Below are positions 18,799-26,384 of a stretch of 64,000 bases of DNA, in pieces. The notes under the pieces are model-generated. The model was not told where the DNA came from and ran no database searches. It was given only the letters and a program-made list of their open reading frames with translations. How positions within the stretch are numbered: position 1 is the first letter of the stretch; each line of letters begins with the position of its first letter. The DNA is from Shewanella oncorhynchi (GTDB taxonomy: Bacteria > Pseudomonadota > Gammaproteobacteria > Enterobacterales > Shewanellaceae). The DNA is taken from positions 310,001 to 374,000 of the forward strand of contig NZ_JABAEB010000002.1 in the NCBI RefSeq assembly GCF_012584455.1, in the 5' to 3' direction. The position numbers and the translations under genes were made by a program.

Positions 18799-19455
18799 AT
18801 GAAGATCACTCAACACAGCGCGGTAACCATTCATTACCGTTTATCAGATCAAGAAGGCAGACTATTAGAAGACTCTTTCGACTCTGAACCTATGCTATAT
18901 CTACACGGCACTGAAAACCTGATCCCAGGTTTAGAAGCCGCATTAGATGGTAAAAGCAAAGGCGAAAAACTCGATGTCACTATTAGTGCCGAAGAAGCCT
19001 ATGGCCCTTATCACGATGGCCTACGTCAAGCAGTGCCATTAGAAGCCTTTGGTGATATCGAAGATATCGTCCCAGGTATGCGCTTCATCGCTGAAACTGA
19101 AATGGGTCAGCGCCCAGTTCAAGTCATGGAAGTGAAAGACGATGTGGTTATCGTCGATGGCAACCATCCTTTAGCGGGCCAATCGCTCAATTTCAGCGTC
19201 GAAATCGTTGACGTTCGTGAAGCCTCAGCCGAAGAAATCGCTCATGGCCACATTCATGCCCAAGGTGGTTGTGGAAGCCATGGACATGATCACGACCACG
19301 GCGGTGGATGCTGTGGCGGTTCAGGCAAACAAGAAGCGGGCGGATGTTGTGGTGGTTCAGACCACGATCATGGACACCACCATGAAGAGCACGAAGCCTG
19401 TGACACACCTAAAACAGGTTGTGACGGTAATGGCGGCTGTGGTTGCCGCGGCTAA
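18799..19455 (+). CDS. slyD: FKBP-type peptidyl-prolyl isomerase SlyD with metal-binding tail
   Basis: Proline isomerase and chaperone that in E. coli also hands nickel to hydrogenase maturation. The FKBP half starts MKITQHSAVTIHYRL and contains PGLEAALDGKSKGEK; the inserted-flap chaperone domain is around AEEAYGPYHDGLRQAVP to VIVDGNHPLAGQ. From about residue 147 on, the protein is a His/Cys/Gly-rich tail with clusters such as GCGSHGHDHDHGGGCCGG and DHDHGHHHEEHE. It ends CDGNGGCGCRG. At 218 residues the tail is longer than in E. coli SlyD (196 in all). GGAGG lies seven bases before the ATG. It is a single gene with its own terminator. Confidence 0.93.
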   Translation: MKITQHSAVTIHYRLSDQEGRLLEDSFDSEPMLYLHGTENLIPGLEAALDGKSKGEKLDVTISAEEAYGPYHDGLRQAVPLEAFGDIEDIVPGMRFIAETEMGQRPVQVMEVKDDVVIVDGNHPLAGQSLNFSVEIVDVREASAEEIAHGHIHAQGGCGSHGHDHDHGGGCCGGSGKQEAGGCCGGSDHDHGHHHEEHEACDTPKTGCDGNGGCGCRG

Positions 19456-19533
19456 ACAAAGCCTGATACCAGAAGTTAAACGAGAAGTTGTTTATCCGTA
19501 AGTGATTAAACTGCCATGGTTTAACCTTTTAAG

Positions 19534-19567
19534 ATGCACGCCCTTAATTTAAGGTCGTGCATTTTTT
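19534..19567 (+). terminator. Terminator after slyD
   Basis: ATGCACG (19534-19540) pairs with CGTGCAT (19556-19562) and an inner CCTTAA/TTAAGG-like stem extends it, followed by TTTTTT. Confidence 0.85.
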
Positions 19568-19692
19568 ATACACAAGCGTTTATAATATTCGTAATAGATA
19601 AATAACTGACTGGTAAATTGAAGTATTCAAATTTTATATGAATATTTTCAATTAGATATTGATATCAACCTAAGTTAAGCGACGGAGTGCTT

Positions 19693-20064
19693 ATGTTAAC
19701 CAAACCACTTTACGAAATTTTGCCTTTTGGCTACATGGCGCTCGGTAGTTCGAGTTTTATTGCACTCAACATCAGCTATGCCTTGATAGCGGCAACTGTG
19801 GTATTTGTATTAGGTGCGAGGATCTACGTTATGCGTTCTCAAAACCGTCGAACAGACTCGGCTAAGCGGCGTAAATCGGGTTATCTTCCCGAGATAATTT
19901 ATAACTTTCTACCTTTTATCTATCTCTTAGCGGCGCTGGCTATCTTTAAATTCCTTCCCAAGGATCTTTACCCAATTCTGGCTATCTGTTTACTCAGCTA
20001 CGGCTTATACATTCTGGTTCGTCGTTCCCTCTATCGTCGTCATAAGCTTCCCATCACGCCTTAA
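19693..20064 (+). CDS. Hypothetical inner-membrane protein
   Basis: 123 residues from ATG 19693, which has CGGAG five bases upstream; the GTG at 19687 lies within that site. I do not recognise the family. Hydrophobic segments are at about 20-43 (IALNISYALIAATVVFVLGA) and two near the C-terminus (LPFIYLLAALAIFKFLP and LYPILAICLLSYGLYILV), with a basic loop (RSQNRRTDSAKRRK) between that should be cytoplasmic. It ends in another basic stretch. It sits alone between slyD and trpR, with no sign of an operon. Confidence 0.6.
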   Translation: MLTKPLYEILPFGYMALGSSSFIALNISYALIAATVVFVLGARIYVMRSQNRRTDSAKRRKSGYLPEIIYNFLPFIYLLAALAIFKFLPKDLYPILAICLLSYGLYILVRRSLYRRHKLPITP

Positions 20065-20120
20065 GACTTAGTTCTATTCACCACAATAAGAGCATCACAA
20101 GAGTTGTATCCAGGTGAACA

Positions 20121-20396
20121 CTAACCAATTAATTTTTGAACTTTCGCCCTATGCTCAGAAGACATATTCTTCAAATAATTAGAACAACGTGTAATCGTTG
20201 CAATACTGACTTCATATTCCGCAGCGATATGCCTTTGACTCATTTCCCCGTCTAGCAGCAATTGAAAGACCTTCAAACGTCCGGCAACGGCACTACGTTC
20301 TTCTTCGGTTAACAGTAAATGAAACAACACAGAAAGATCTTCATAATTGCTGTGGCTCAAAATTTTTTCTAATACTAGATCCCAGTTAGCTCGCAT
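20121..20396 (-). CDS. trpR: Trp operon repressor
   Basis: 91 residues from ATG 20396, which has GAGG six bases upstream; an ATG four codons earlier lacks one. The sequence has the TrpR core: FHLLLTEEERSAVAGRLKV, LLDGEMSQRHIAAEYEVSIA, then ATITRCSNYLK, the helix-turn-helix that reads the trp operator. In E. coli [22 protein letters not shown] is the matching segment. It binds tryptophan as corepressor and represses trp, aroH and trpR. Shorter than E. coli TrpR (108) mainly at the N-terminus. No target gene is adjacent, although aromatic biosynthesis genes lie 4-13 kb away. Confidence 0.9.
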   Translation of the reverse strand: MRANWDLVLEKILSHSNYEDLSVLFHLLLTEEERSAVAGRLKVFQLLLDGEMSQRHIAAEYEVSIATITRCSNYLKNMSSEHRAKVQKLIG

Positions 20397-20586
20397 AATC
20401 ACCCTCATAAGTACTGTTCAAGCATTACATTAGCAGTCTAACAGATTTGGCCTACTTACAAATAAATTGTTACGTTTAGCCGTCTTATCCAGACAAAAAC
20501 TGACAAAATTGCTTCTAGTACATCAAGTTAATTTGTGTACAATAGGAGTGCAATGTCACACTTCGACGCTAATTTGTGAGAATACG

Positions 20587-21036
20587 ATGAAAAAATTACT
20601 ACTTACTCTCGTTGCCAGTACCTTATTGGCTTCAACTGCTCAAGCACACAATTTCGAAGACTCTAAAGATGCAATTGAATACCGCCAATCTGCATTTGGT
20701 CTTATTGCTTATAACTTCGGCGATATGGCTGCCATGATGAAAGGTAAAAAACCTTTCGAAGCAGAAACCTTCGCAATGCGCGCAACGAATGTTGCTGCAT
20801 TATCCAAAATTCCTTTCGAAGGTTTTATTGATGGCTCAGACAAAGGTGATACCGAAGCCCTAGCCAAAGTTTGGCAAGACAGAGCTGATTTTGATGCAAA
20901 AATGAAAACCTTCCAAGAGAATGCTGCCATTCTGGCTACTGTAGCTCAAAAAGGTAATCAAGCTGAAATCAAACAAGCCTTTATGGACACAGGAAAAAGC
21001 TGTAAAAGTTGTCACGACATTTATAAGAAAGATTAA
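20587..21036 (+). CDS. Periplasmic monohaem cytochrome c' type
   Basis: 149 residues with a clear signal peptide (MKKLLLTLVASTLLASTAQA, cleavage before HNF). The haem site CKSCH is at 139-143 near the C-terminus, as in the four-helix cytochromes c'. Helices include IEYRQSAFGLIAYNFGDMAA and FDAKMKTFQENAAILATVA. The family carries one haem and may bind NO or carry electrons in the periplasm. The start at 20587 is chosen because it gives the signal peptide; the longer frame from 20467 has none. Convergent with the cytochrome b561 gene, which may be its membrane partner; that link is inferred from position. Confidence 0.88.
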   Translation: MKKLLLTLVASTLLASTAQAHNFEDSKDAIEYRQSAFGLIAYNFGDMAAMMKGKKPFEAETFAMRATNVAALSKIPFEGFIDGSDKGDTEALAKVWQDRADFDAKMKTFQENAAILATVAQKGNQAEIKQAFMDTGKSCKSCHDIYKKD

Positions 21037-21057
21037 TTTGACGTTGTTTTCCCCATC

Positions 21058-21084
21058 AAAAAGCCTGCTAAATAGCAGGCTTTT
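21058..21084. terminator. Bidirectional terminator between cytochrome genes
   Basis: GCCTGCTA (21063-21070) pairs with TAGCAGGC (21073-21080), flanked by A5 on the left and TTTT on the right, so it can work on both strands between the convergent genes. Confidence 0.8.
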
Positions 21085-21109
21085 AGATGTTCCAAAACTA
21101 AGTATAAAT

Positions 21110-21802
21110 CTACAGAACTTGCACTATTGGCCACATTAAATAGCCAAATACCACTGCCGCGCATACTGTGAACAGCACTAAAGCAAGCCACTCAGACTTG
21201 AATCGAAGCTCGCTCTTCGCACTTGATGAAAAAGCAACCTTCGAGACTTTCTTGTAACCACTGATCATAGCACCAACTAACTTATCCCCTTTCATGGCAT
21301 GAATAATCACAGCCAGTACATGAATGGCACTCAGCAAGAGAATAAGGTTAAAGTTCGTTTTGTGTAACCAAGTCAAAAATCCACTGGTATCTGAACTGAC
21401 ATAGCTATATAGCGGACCTTCGGTAAAAATATCATCGGTCGCAAAAAGGCCTGTAACTAATTGAAGGCTAATGATCCCAATCAACGCGATGACCATATAG
21501 CCACCGATAGGATTGTGTCCAAGTACCACAGACATCCCTTCAGTTCGAATCGATCTCAAGTAATCGAGTACAACTTTGGGGTGATGAACAAAGTGGCTAA
21601 ACCTTGCCGTATCGCTACCAATGAGCCCCCAGAGGATCCTAAATCCAATAAGGATCAGCAAACTATAAGCAAAAATTTGATGCCACTGCATTTCGCCCGC
21701 ATCGGCACTCCACCATAAAAGTGCCAACAGACACACCATGCCCCAATGGAAAATTCGCGTGGGTAAATCCCAGACCTTAATTTTAACGTGTTCAGTATTC
21801 AT
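21110..21802 (-). CDS. Cytochrome b561-family dihaem membrane protein
   Basis: 230 residues, opening VKIKVWDLPTRIFHWGMV, the first haem-ligand helix of prokaryotic b561/Ni-Fe hydrogenase b-type cytochromes. Further helices: IFAYSLLILIGFRILWGLIG, MVIALIGIISLQLVTGLFA, then LILLLSAIHVLAVIIHAMKG with a His pair spaced as haem ligands, and an extra C-terminal helix (LALVLFTVCAAVVFGYLMWP). Such proteins pass electrons between quinones and periplasmic cytochromes. Convergent with the cytochrome c' gene. Confidence 0.86.
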   Translation of the reverse strand: MNTEHVKIKVWDLPTRIFHWGMVCLLALLWWSADAGEMQWHQIFAYSLLILIGFRILWGLIGSDTARFSHFVHHPKVVLDYLRSIRTEGMSVVLGHNPIGGYMVIALIGIISLQLVTGLFATDDIFTEGPLYSYVSSDTSGFLTWLHKTNFNLILLLSAIHVLAVIIHAMKGDKLVGAMISGYKKVSKVAFSSSAKSELRFKSEWLALVLFTVCAAVVFGYLMWPIVQVL

Positions 21803-22101
21803 AAAATGGGCAAACTCAAAGTGACCGAATGGAATAAGTAGAGGTATTTTATCGGGATTCGGGATGAAACTTAAAGTAAATATAAGTAAATAAGGGCAAA
21901 GACTGCGGAGTTATCCCATCGAATATGACCCCATTTAGCTGGCAATACAAGGCTTGTGGGCCAAGAATTATTGATATTTGTCTAAGTGATCAAATATCCA
22001 ACGAACAGTATCTAATGGGCACAAAAACGTGATCTACATCTCGTTTTATAGTGCGAACCTTGGTAATCTGAAATCCAAGGAAACAACAGAAGGTTCGAAA
22101 T
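21803..22101. other. 299-bp divergent interval b561 / raiA
   Basis: No ORF is supported. GATATTTG (21973-21980) and CAAATATC (21991-21998) form an inverted repeat with a 10-base spacer, of unknown role. The CRP-like site at 22025 and a possible -10 (TAATCT, 22064-22069) near raiA lie at the right end. Confidence 0.5.
22025..22046 (+). promoter_or_regulatory. CRP-like site upstream of raiA
   Basis: The 22 bases match the CRP consensus at 18 positions by eye, with an intact GTGATCTA left core and ATCTC in place of ATCAC on the right. A possible -10 (TAATCT, 22064-22069) would put the site near -41.5, the class II activation position. This fits stationary-phase control of a hibernation factor. 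Confidence 0.55.
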
Positions 22102-22458
22102 ATGCTAAAGATTACTAGCAAGCAACTTGAAGTCACATCTCCTATTCGCGAACGCATTGAAAGCCGTTTTGAAAAACTTTCAAGGCATGATGTGCAAATG
22201 ATAAATCCCCATGTAATCATTACGGAGGAGAAACCTGGTTTCAAAATTGAAGCATCGGTTGGCATCCCAAATGGAGAACTCTTCGCTCAAGCAAAACATG
22301 AAAATTTATATACTGCGATTAACGCTATGGGCCAAAAATTAGAGAAGCAGCTCAATCGCATAACACACAAACCTGAAGCTCAACGCTCCACATCACTAAC
22401 ACCGACTAATAATGTTGTTGAAATTGACGACGAGTACGAGGAGGAAGATGCGGCATAA
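22102..22458 (+). CDS. raiA: Ribosome-associated translation inhibitor RaiA (YfiA)
   Basis: 118 residues, MLKITSKQLEVTSPIRERIE, close to E. coli RaiA (MTMNITSKQMEITPAIR) through NPHVIITEEKPGF and LYTAINAMGQKLEKQLNRI, ending in an acidic tail (DDEYEEEDAA) as RaiA does. RaiA binds the 30S A and P sites in stationary phase and blocks both translation and 100S dimer formation, opposing HPF. The acidic tail distinguishes it from the HPF paralogue at 2351. AAGG lies nine bases before the ATG. In E. coli raiA is likewise immediately upstream of pheL-pheA; here an unusually long interval separates them. Confidence 0.93.
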   Translation: MLKITSKQLEVTSPIRERIESRFEKLSRHDVQMINPHVIITEEKPGFKIEASVGIPNGELFAQAKHENLYTAINAMGQKLEKQLNRITHKPEAQRSTSLTPTNNVVEIDDEYEEEDAA

Positions 22459-22581
22459 TTTAAATCTGGTGAGTACGAGAAACGCATCACTTTGAGAGCA
22501 ATAAAGTAGAAATATTTAATCAGATCACAGTTTTTACAAAAGCTTAGTGCAATCATTTTAATGATGAAAAAAACAGTTCTT

Positions 22582-22610
22582 TTGACTAAATACCTACTAC
22601 ACTTTACAAA
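22582..22610 (+). promoter_or_regulatory. Candidate sigma-70 promoter for the raiA-pheL interval
   Basis: TTGACT (22582-22587), exactly 17 bases, then TACAAA (22605-22610): a good -35 and a 4/6 -10. It lies 124 bases after the raiA stop and points into the gene-free interval. Transcription would begin near 22617. Confidence 0.45.
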
Positions 22611-22616
22611 GTGACA

Positions 22617-23992
22617 GCAAGAATCGAAGTGGTGCGGATTTAAATCGTTTCAAATGTTGATTTACTTTAAATTTTGATTTACAAATATTGATTAACAGAT
22701 CTTAAGTTCTAAGTAACGTTACTGGATATAACTAAGGAGCACTACTAATCTAAGCTATATAGTTTTAAGTACTAAGGTTTACTGTTAATGATTAATTTTA
22801 CTTATAATTTCTACGTTTAAAAGTTCAATTTTTATTTTCAACTAGGTTCCACTTTCAATAGCAAGTTTGGAAAGGAGGCAACACAAGAGCGAACAATTTG
22901 ATTTTAGAAACAATCAAGTATGTTGGCATTCACTAAAAGCAGTACTCAATTTTGACCCAATATCAGGATGACCACCAGAAACAGGCGGCATTGCTGAATA
23001 CCAGAGTTAACATAAGGAGCCGAGTACAGTACAACGAGTACATTAGCAAAACCTTTAACTATCAAATTTTTTATATCCACAATGGAGGCCTAGGTAAACA
23101 TAAAAAAAAGTCACATTAACAAAAGCTACATGAATAAAAGCGTTTATTGTAAAACGGGTCAGCACCAATACGTGCTAAACACTGAGATAAATGAGGTAAC
23201 AACTGTCACGTTTAGTTAGATGTAGATTAGTTATATGAAGAGAGTCATATTTACACTGATATGTTAGTTAGCGTTTTTAGCGTGTGATTTAATATAAGTG
23301 CAATACGTTGATTTGATTAAAAGTAATTAGTTTACTTAGTGTTATTTGTATAGTAAAAACTGTAAAACGTATAAATGTTTATTTATGTAATGTGTTAACG
23401 TTTACCATTAGTTGAGTTTTGATATTTATAGACACCTTAAATAATGTTTAATTATCAACTAAAAAGGAGGAAATCTAGACTTGACGAAAATTGTAATAAC
23501 AGTAAATGAAAGTTTTTATACGCTCCATGTATTAACATGTTAGGTTTTAAAGTAAAAAGTAATAATGTAAGTAGCAAGACCTAAACGCGTGACAAGGCTA
23601 AGCTGTTCTTACAGCAAAATGTACCTAGTACAACCAATGAGCCGTAAATCGTTTATTTTTAAGTGTTCGTTTTGTTAGTGTTAGTTTTTAATGTTATAGC
23701 TCCATGCAAGTGTTAATTGTTAAAATATAAGTGCAAGACATGTCAACGTAAGTTCGCTGGTACTGCAAACTGCATAGTTTCAAGGTTATACGCTATGCCG
23801 CATAAAGTACTTGTTAATGTTCATTGTAAATGCAAGTCGTTATCGAGTGAGTTGTCAACGTTTTACTGTTACACGTAAATGTAAGATAAACGAATGTGTT
23901 ACCTTGTCCCACACTGACCATAAGGAGGATAAACTCGCTTGACCATATACATACTTGAACCAAACCAGCGCACCCTCGGGTGCGCTTTTTTT
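22617..23992 (+). ncRNA. Putative long noncoding transcript between raiA and pheL
   Basis: About 1.4 kb with no credible coding sequence. Sampled lines have 25-30% G+C in the middle (23281, 23521) and 47% near 22981. A promoter-like pair lies at its 5' side and a strong terminator at 23967-23992 closes it, so it is either an independent RNA or a very long raiA 3' UTR. Six Shine-Dalgarno-like words on the plus strand (AAGGAGC 22734, AAGGAGG 22872, AAGGAGC 23014, TGGAGG 23083, AAGGAGG 23464 and 23922) are not followed by real ORFs; none occurs on the other strand. Two share a further match, AAGGAGG-N10-TTGAC. Small hairpins are seen at 23161-23176, 23527-23540 and 23602-23615. Being an RNA gene is an inference. 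Confidence 0.4.
23967..23992 (+). terminator. Strong terminator upstream of pheL
   Basis: AGCGCACC (23967-23974) and GGTGCGCT (23979-23986) with a CTCG loop, then seven T. It separates the interval transcript from the pheL-pheA unit. Confidence 0.9.
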
Positions 23993-24016
23993 AGATTACC
24001 TTTAAGAAAGTTTTGA

Positions 24017-24045
24017 TTGACAGCTAAGCCCTAGCCCTTTAGTTT
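24017..24045 (+). promoter_or_regulatory. Candidate pheL-pheA promoter
   Basis: A perfect -35 TTGACA (24017-24022), 17 bases, then TAGTTT (24040-24045). The start would fall near 24052, almost on the pheL ATG, so either pheL is nearly leaderless or another promoter is used. Confidence 0.4.
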
Positions 24046-24052
24046 TAAGACT

Positions 24053-24106
24053 ATGAAAATGATAACAGCAGCTTTTTTTACTTTCTTTTTTACACCCCCA
24101 CTCTAG
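24053..24106 (+). CDS. pheL: Phenylalanine operon leader peptide
   Basis: A 17-residue ORF, MKMITAAFFTFFFTPPL, with five Phe codons among six (TTT TTT ACT TTC TTT TTT), followed by the phe attenuator. This is the counterpart of E. coli PheL. When charged Phe-tRNA is low the ribosome stalls on these codons. The GGAGGC overlapping and following the TAG stop is then free to pair with GCCTCC of the terminator stem. Confidence 0.93.
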   Translation: MKMITAAFFTFFFTPPL

Positions 24107-24144
24107 GAGGCGGATTTACTGTGTAAAAACGAAAGTAAAAATCC

Positions 24145-24172
24145 AAAGCCTCCCAACTGGGAGGCTTTTTTG
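24145..24172 (+). terminator. phe attenuator terminator hairpin
   Basis: AAAGCCTCCC (24145-24154)-AACT-GGGAGGCTTT (24159-24168), then a T-run. The alternative antiterminator is GGAGGC plus GGATTTACT (24106-24120) pairing with AGTAAAAATCC and GCCTCC (24134-24153). The hairpin ends about 45 bases before the pheA start. Confidence 0.93.
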
Positions 24173-24215
24173 TCTTAAACGATTGATAAAATACATGGCG
24201 GCAATTGAGGTCAGA

Positions 24216-26210
24216 ATGCATACACCACAGCCTTTAAATCAAACCCGAGAGCAGATCACCCATCTGGATAATGAACTGCTGGCATTACTCGCAGAGCGCC
24301 GTCGCTTAAGTTTAGAAGTAGCCCGTAGCAAAGAAGTGGATGTTAGACCCATCAGAGATACTCAAAGGGAAAAAGAACTGCTCGCTCGACTCGTGAAAGA
24401 AGGCAGAGAGAAAGGATTAGATGCCCACTATGTTATCTCCCTTTACCAGAGCATCATTGAAGATTCAGTATTGAATCAACAAGCTTACCTTCACGGCCGC
24501 GCCAATCCAGAGACACAAAAACAACAGTATTGTATCGCTTACCTCGGTGCTAGAGGTTCATACTCTTATCTCGCAGCTACACGCTATTGCCAACGTCGCC
24601 AAGTTGAAATGCTGGACTTAGGTTGCCAAAGTTTCGATGAAATAGTGCAAGCCGTTGAGTCTGGACATGCTGATTATGGTTTCCTGCCGATTGAGAACAC
24701 ATCTTCAGGTTCAATCAACGAAGTCTACGACGTGCTACAGCACACCAGTCTGTCGATTGTTGGCGAAACGACGATTGAAGTCAGCCATTGCCTACTAGGA
24801 AAAGCTGGCAGTAAATTAGCTGAGATCAAAACTGTCTATGCCCACCCTCAGCCTATTAGCCAATGCAGCAGATATTTAACTCAACACAAAGACTTGAGAC
24901 TGGAATACTGCTCAAGCAGCGCAGAAGCAATGGAAAAGGTAAACCAAAGTCCAGATAACAGTGCAGCAGCGATTGGCAGCGCCGAAGGTGGTGCACTCTA
25001 TCAACTTGAGTCCATAGAAGCAGGTTTAGCTAATCAGAAGATCAACCAAAGTCGCTTTATCGTTGTTGCTCGCAAAGCCGTTGCCGTACCAGAGCAGTTA
25101 CCCGCTAAGACTACATTGATCATGGCAACAGGCCAAAAAGCCGGTGCTTTAGTGGAAGCCTTACTGGTTCTAAAAGCGCATCAGTTAAACATGAGCAAAT
25201 TAGAGTCACGCCCGATTCCAGGGACTCCTTGGGAAGAGATGTTCTATTTGGATATCGACGCGAATATCTCCAGTGAATCTATGCAGGCGGGTTTAAAGCA
25301 ACTCGAGCGGATCACCCGTTTTATCAAAGTATTAGGCTGTTATCCTTGTGAAACAGTCAAGCCCACACAGCTGAGCAACAGCCAGCTACTGATTGAGCCC
25401 AGCACCTCTAAGGATCAAGTCATCAGCGAAAATGGTGCTAATGCCAGTCCAGTTCGATATAGCAAAGCCTATAAAGAGCAAGCCAGTGAAATCAACTGTG
25501 GCGCAATGACAATCGGTGCAGGGCATGTCGGTGCCATAGCCCAAATCACACTGAATAATGACATTTCACATTTAGCATTATCGGCTTTCGAGCAGCAAGT
25601 GAAGCAGCTTAAAGAAGCGGGATTCCAAGCCGTTTTGCTCAGCGCTGTTAATCAACTGACTATGGCAGAAGTTACTCTCGCTAAACTACGCCAAATCCTG
25701 CATCAATATGGCCTAGTGTGCATTATTGCCATAGCGCAAGAAGCTGATATGCCATTAGCAGTCCAGCACGCCGATATGTTATTCCTCGCAGGCAAGCAGA
25801 TGTTTAACCAAACTTTACTGACTCAAGCAGGAACCCTACCGATACCTTTAATACTTGAGCGTAACGATATGGCAAGTTTTGAAGAATTACTCACGGCAAC
25901 AGAAGTCATTTTAAGCCAAGGCAATCAGCAACTGGTTCTGTGTGACTCAGGCATTAGAACCTTAAATAACGCCAATCTACCTACACTCGATTTAGCGAGT
26001 CTGATCCAGATTAAAGCCACGAGCCATTTGCCGATTTTGATCAACCCAAGTTATGCCGTATCAGATGATGCCCTATTGGTTCAAACACAAGGTATTAAAC
26101 AGCTTAAAGTGGATGGATTGATACTCAATTGTCCACTAGCTAGCAGTGATGACCATGAGTCGCTTAACTTAATAAGCGCTGTGGTACGGGAATTATATCG
26201 GGCGAACTAA
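24216..26210 (+). CDS. pheA: Chorismate mutase / prephenate dehydratase with fused degenerate DAHP-synthase domain
   Basis: Start ATG 24216 has GAGG five bases upstream. Residues about 1-90 are an AroQ chorismate mutase (LLALLAERRRLSLEV, REKELLARL). Residues 105-285 are prephenate dehydratase (AYLGARGSYS, PIENTSSGSINEVYD); its usual TRF motif reads SRF (279-281). Residues 295-380 are an ACT domain with GALV and ESRP, which bind Phe. E. coli PheA ends here at 386. The remaining 280 residues contain a region (about 425-660) that follows type I-beta DAHP synthase: GNQQLVLCDSGIRT, LDLASLIQIKATSHLPILIN, VDGLILN. Key catalytic positions are changed (see findings), so it is probably a regulatory or structural relic. 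Confidence 0.93.
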   Translation: MHTPQPLNQTREQITHLDNELLALLAERRRLSLEVARSKEVDVRPIRDTQREKELLARLVKEGREKGLDAHYVISLYQSIIEDSVLNQQAYLHGRANPETQKQQYCIAYLGARGSYSYLAATRYCQRRQVEMLDLGCQSFDEIVQAVESGHADYGFLPIENTSSGSINEVYDVLQHTSLSIVGETTIEVSHCLLGKAGSKLAEIKTVYAHPQPISQCSRYLTQHKDLRLEYCSSSAEAMEKVNQSPDNSAAAIGSAEGGALYQLESIEAGLANQKINQSRFIVVARKAVAVPEQLPAKTTLIMATGQKAGALVEALLVLKAHQLNMSKLESRPIPGTPWEEMFYLDIDANISSESMQAGLKQLERITRFIKVLGCYPCETVKPTQLSNSQLLIEPSTSKDQVISENGANASPVRYSKAYKEQASEINCGAMTIGAGHVGAIAQITLNNDISHLALSAFEQQVKQLKEAGFQAVLLSAVNQLTMAEVTLAKLRQILHQYGLVCIIAIAQEADMPLAVQHADMLFLAGKQMFNQTLLTQAGTLPIPLILERNDMASFEELLTATEVILSQGNQQLVLCDSGIRTLNNANLPTLDLASLIQIKATSHLPILINPSYAVSDDALLVQTQGIKQLKVDGLILNCPLASSDDHESLNLISAVVRELYRAN

Positions 26211-26309
26211 AGCTTTGATCTTGATTGATTTAATTTAAAGTGAAATGTGGTTAGTTCGAAGTGTGTTAAGGGAAAAATAAGACATCTTTTATCCCTAATT
26301 GACTCAGAC

Positions 26310-26343
26310 AAGCTTGCTAGCCAGTGTGATGACTAGCAGGCTT
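26310..26343. terminator. Hairpin between convergent pheA and antiporter genes
   Basis: AAGCTTGCTAG (26310-26320) pairs with CTAGCAGGCTT (26333-26343) with one wobble pair and a 12-base loop. No T-run follows on either strand, so termination is uncertain. Confidence 0.4.
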
Positions 26344-26384
26344 AATATTGTTTAGTATTGCAGCGCAGTGATCCTTTATGCATT

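Noticed and set aside
20467-20586. 40-codon N-terminal extension of the cytochrome c' gene
   Set aside because: The internal ATG gives a normal signal peptide; the extension would place it inside the protein.
23480-23545. 20-codon TTG ORF after the AAGGAGG at 23464
   Set aside because: TTG start, no family and no conservation evidence; mentioned only as part of the interval.
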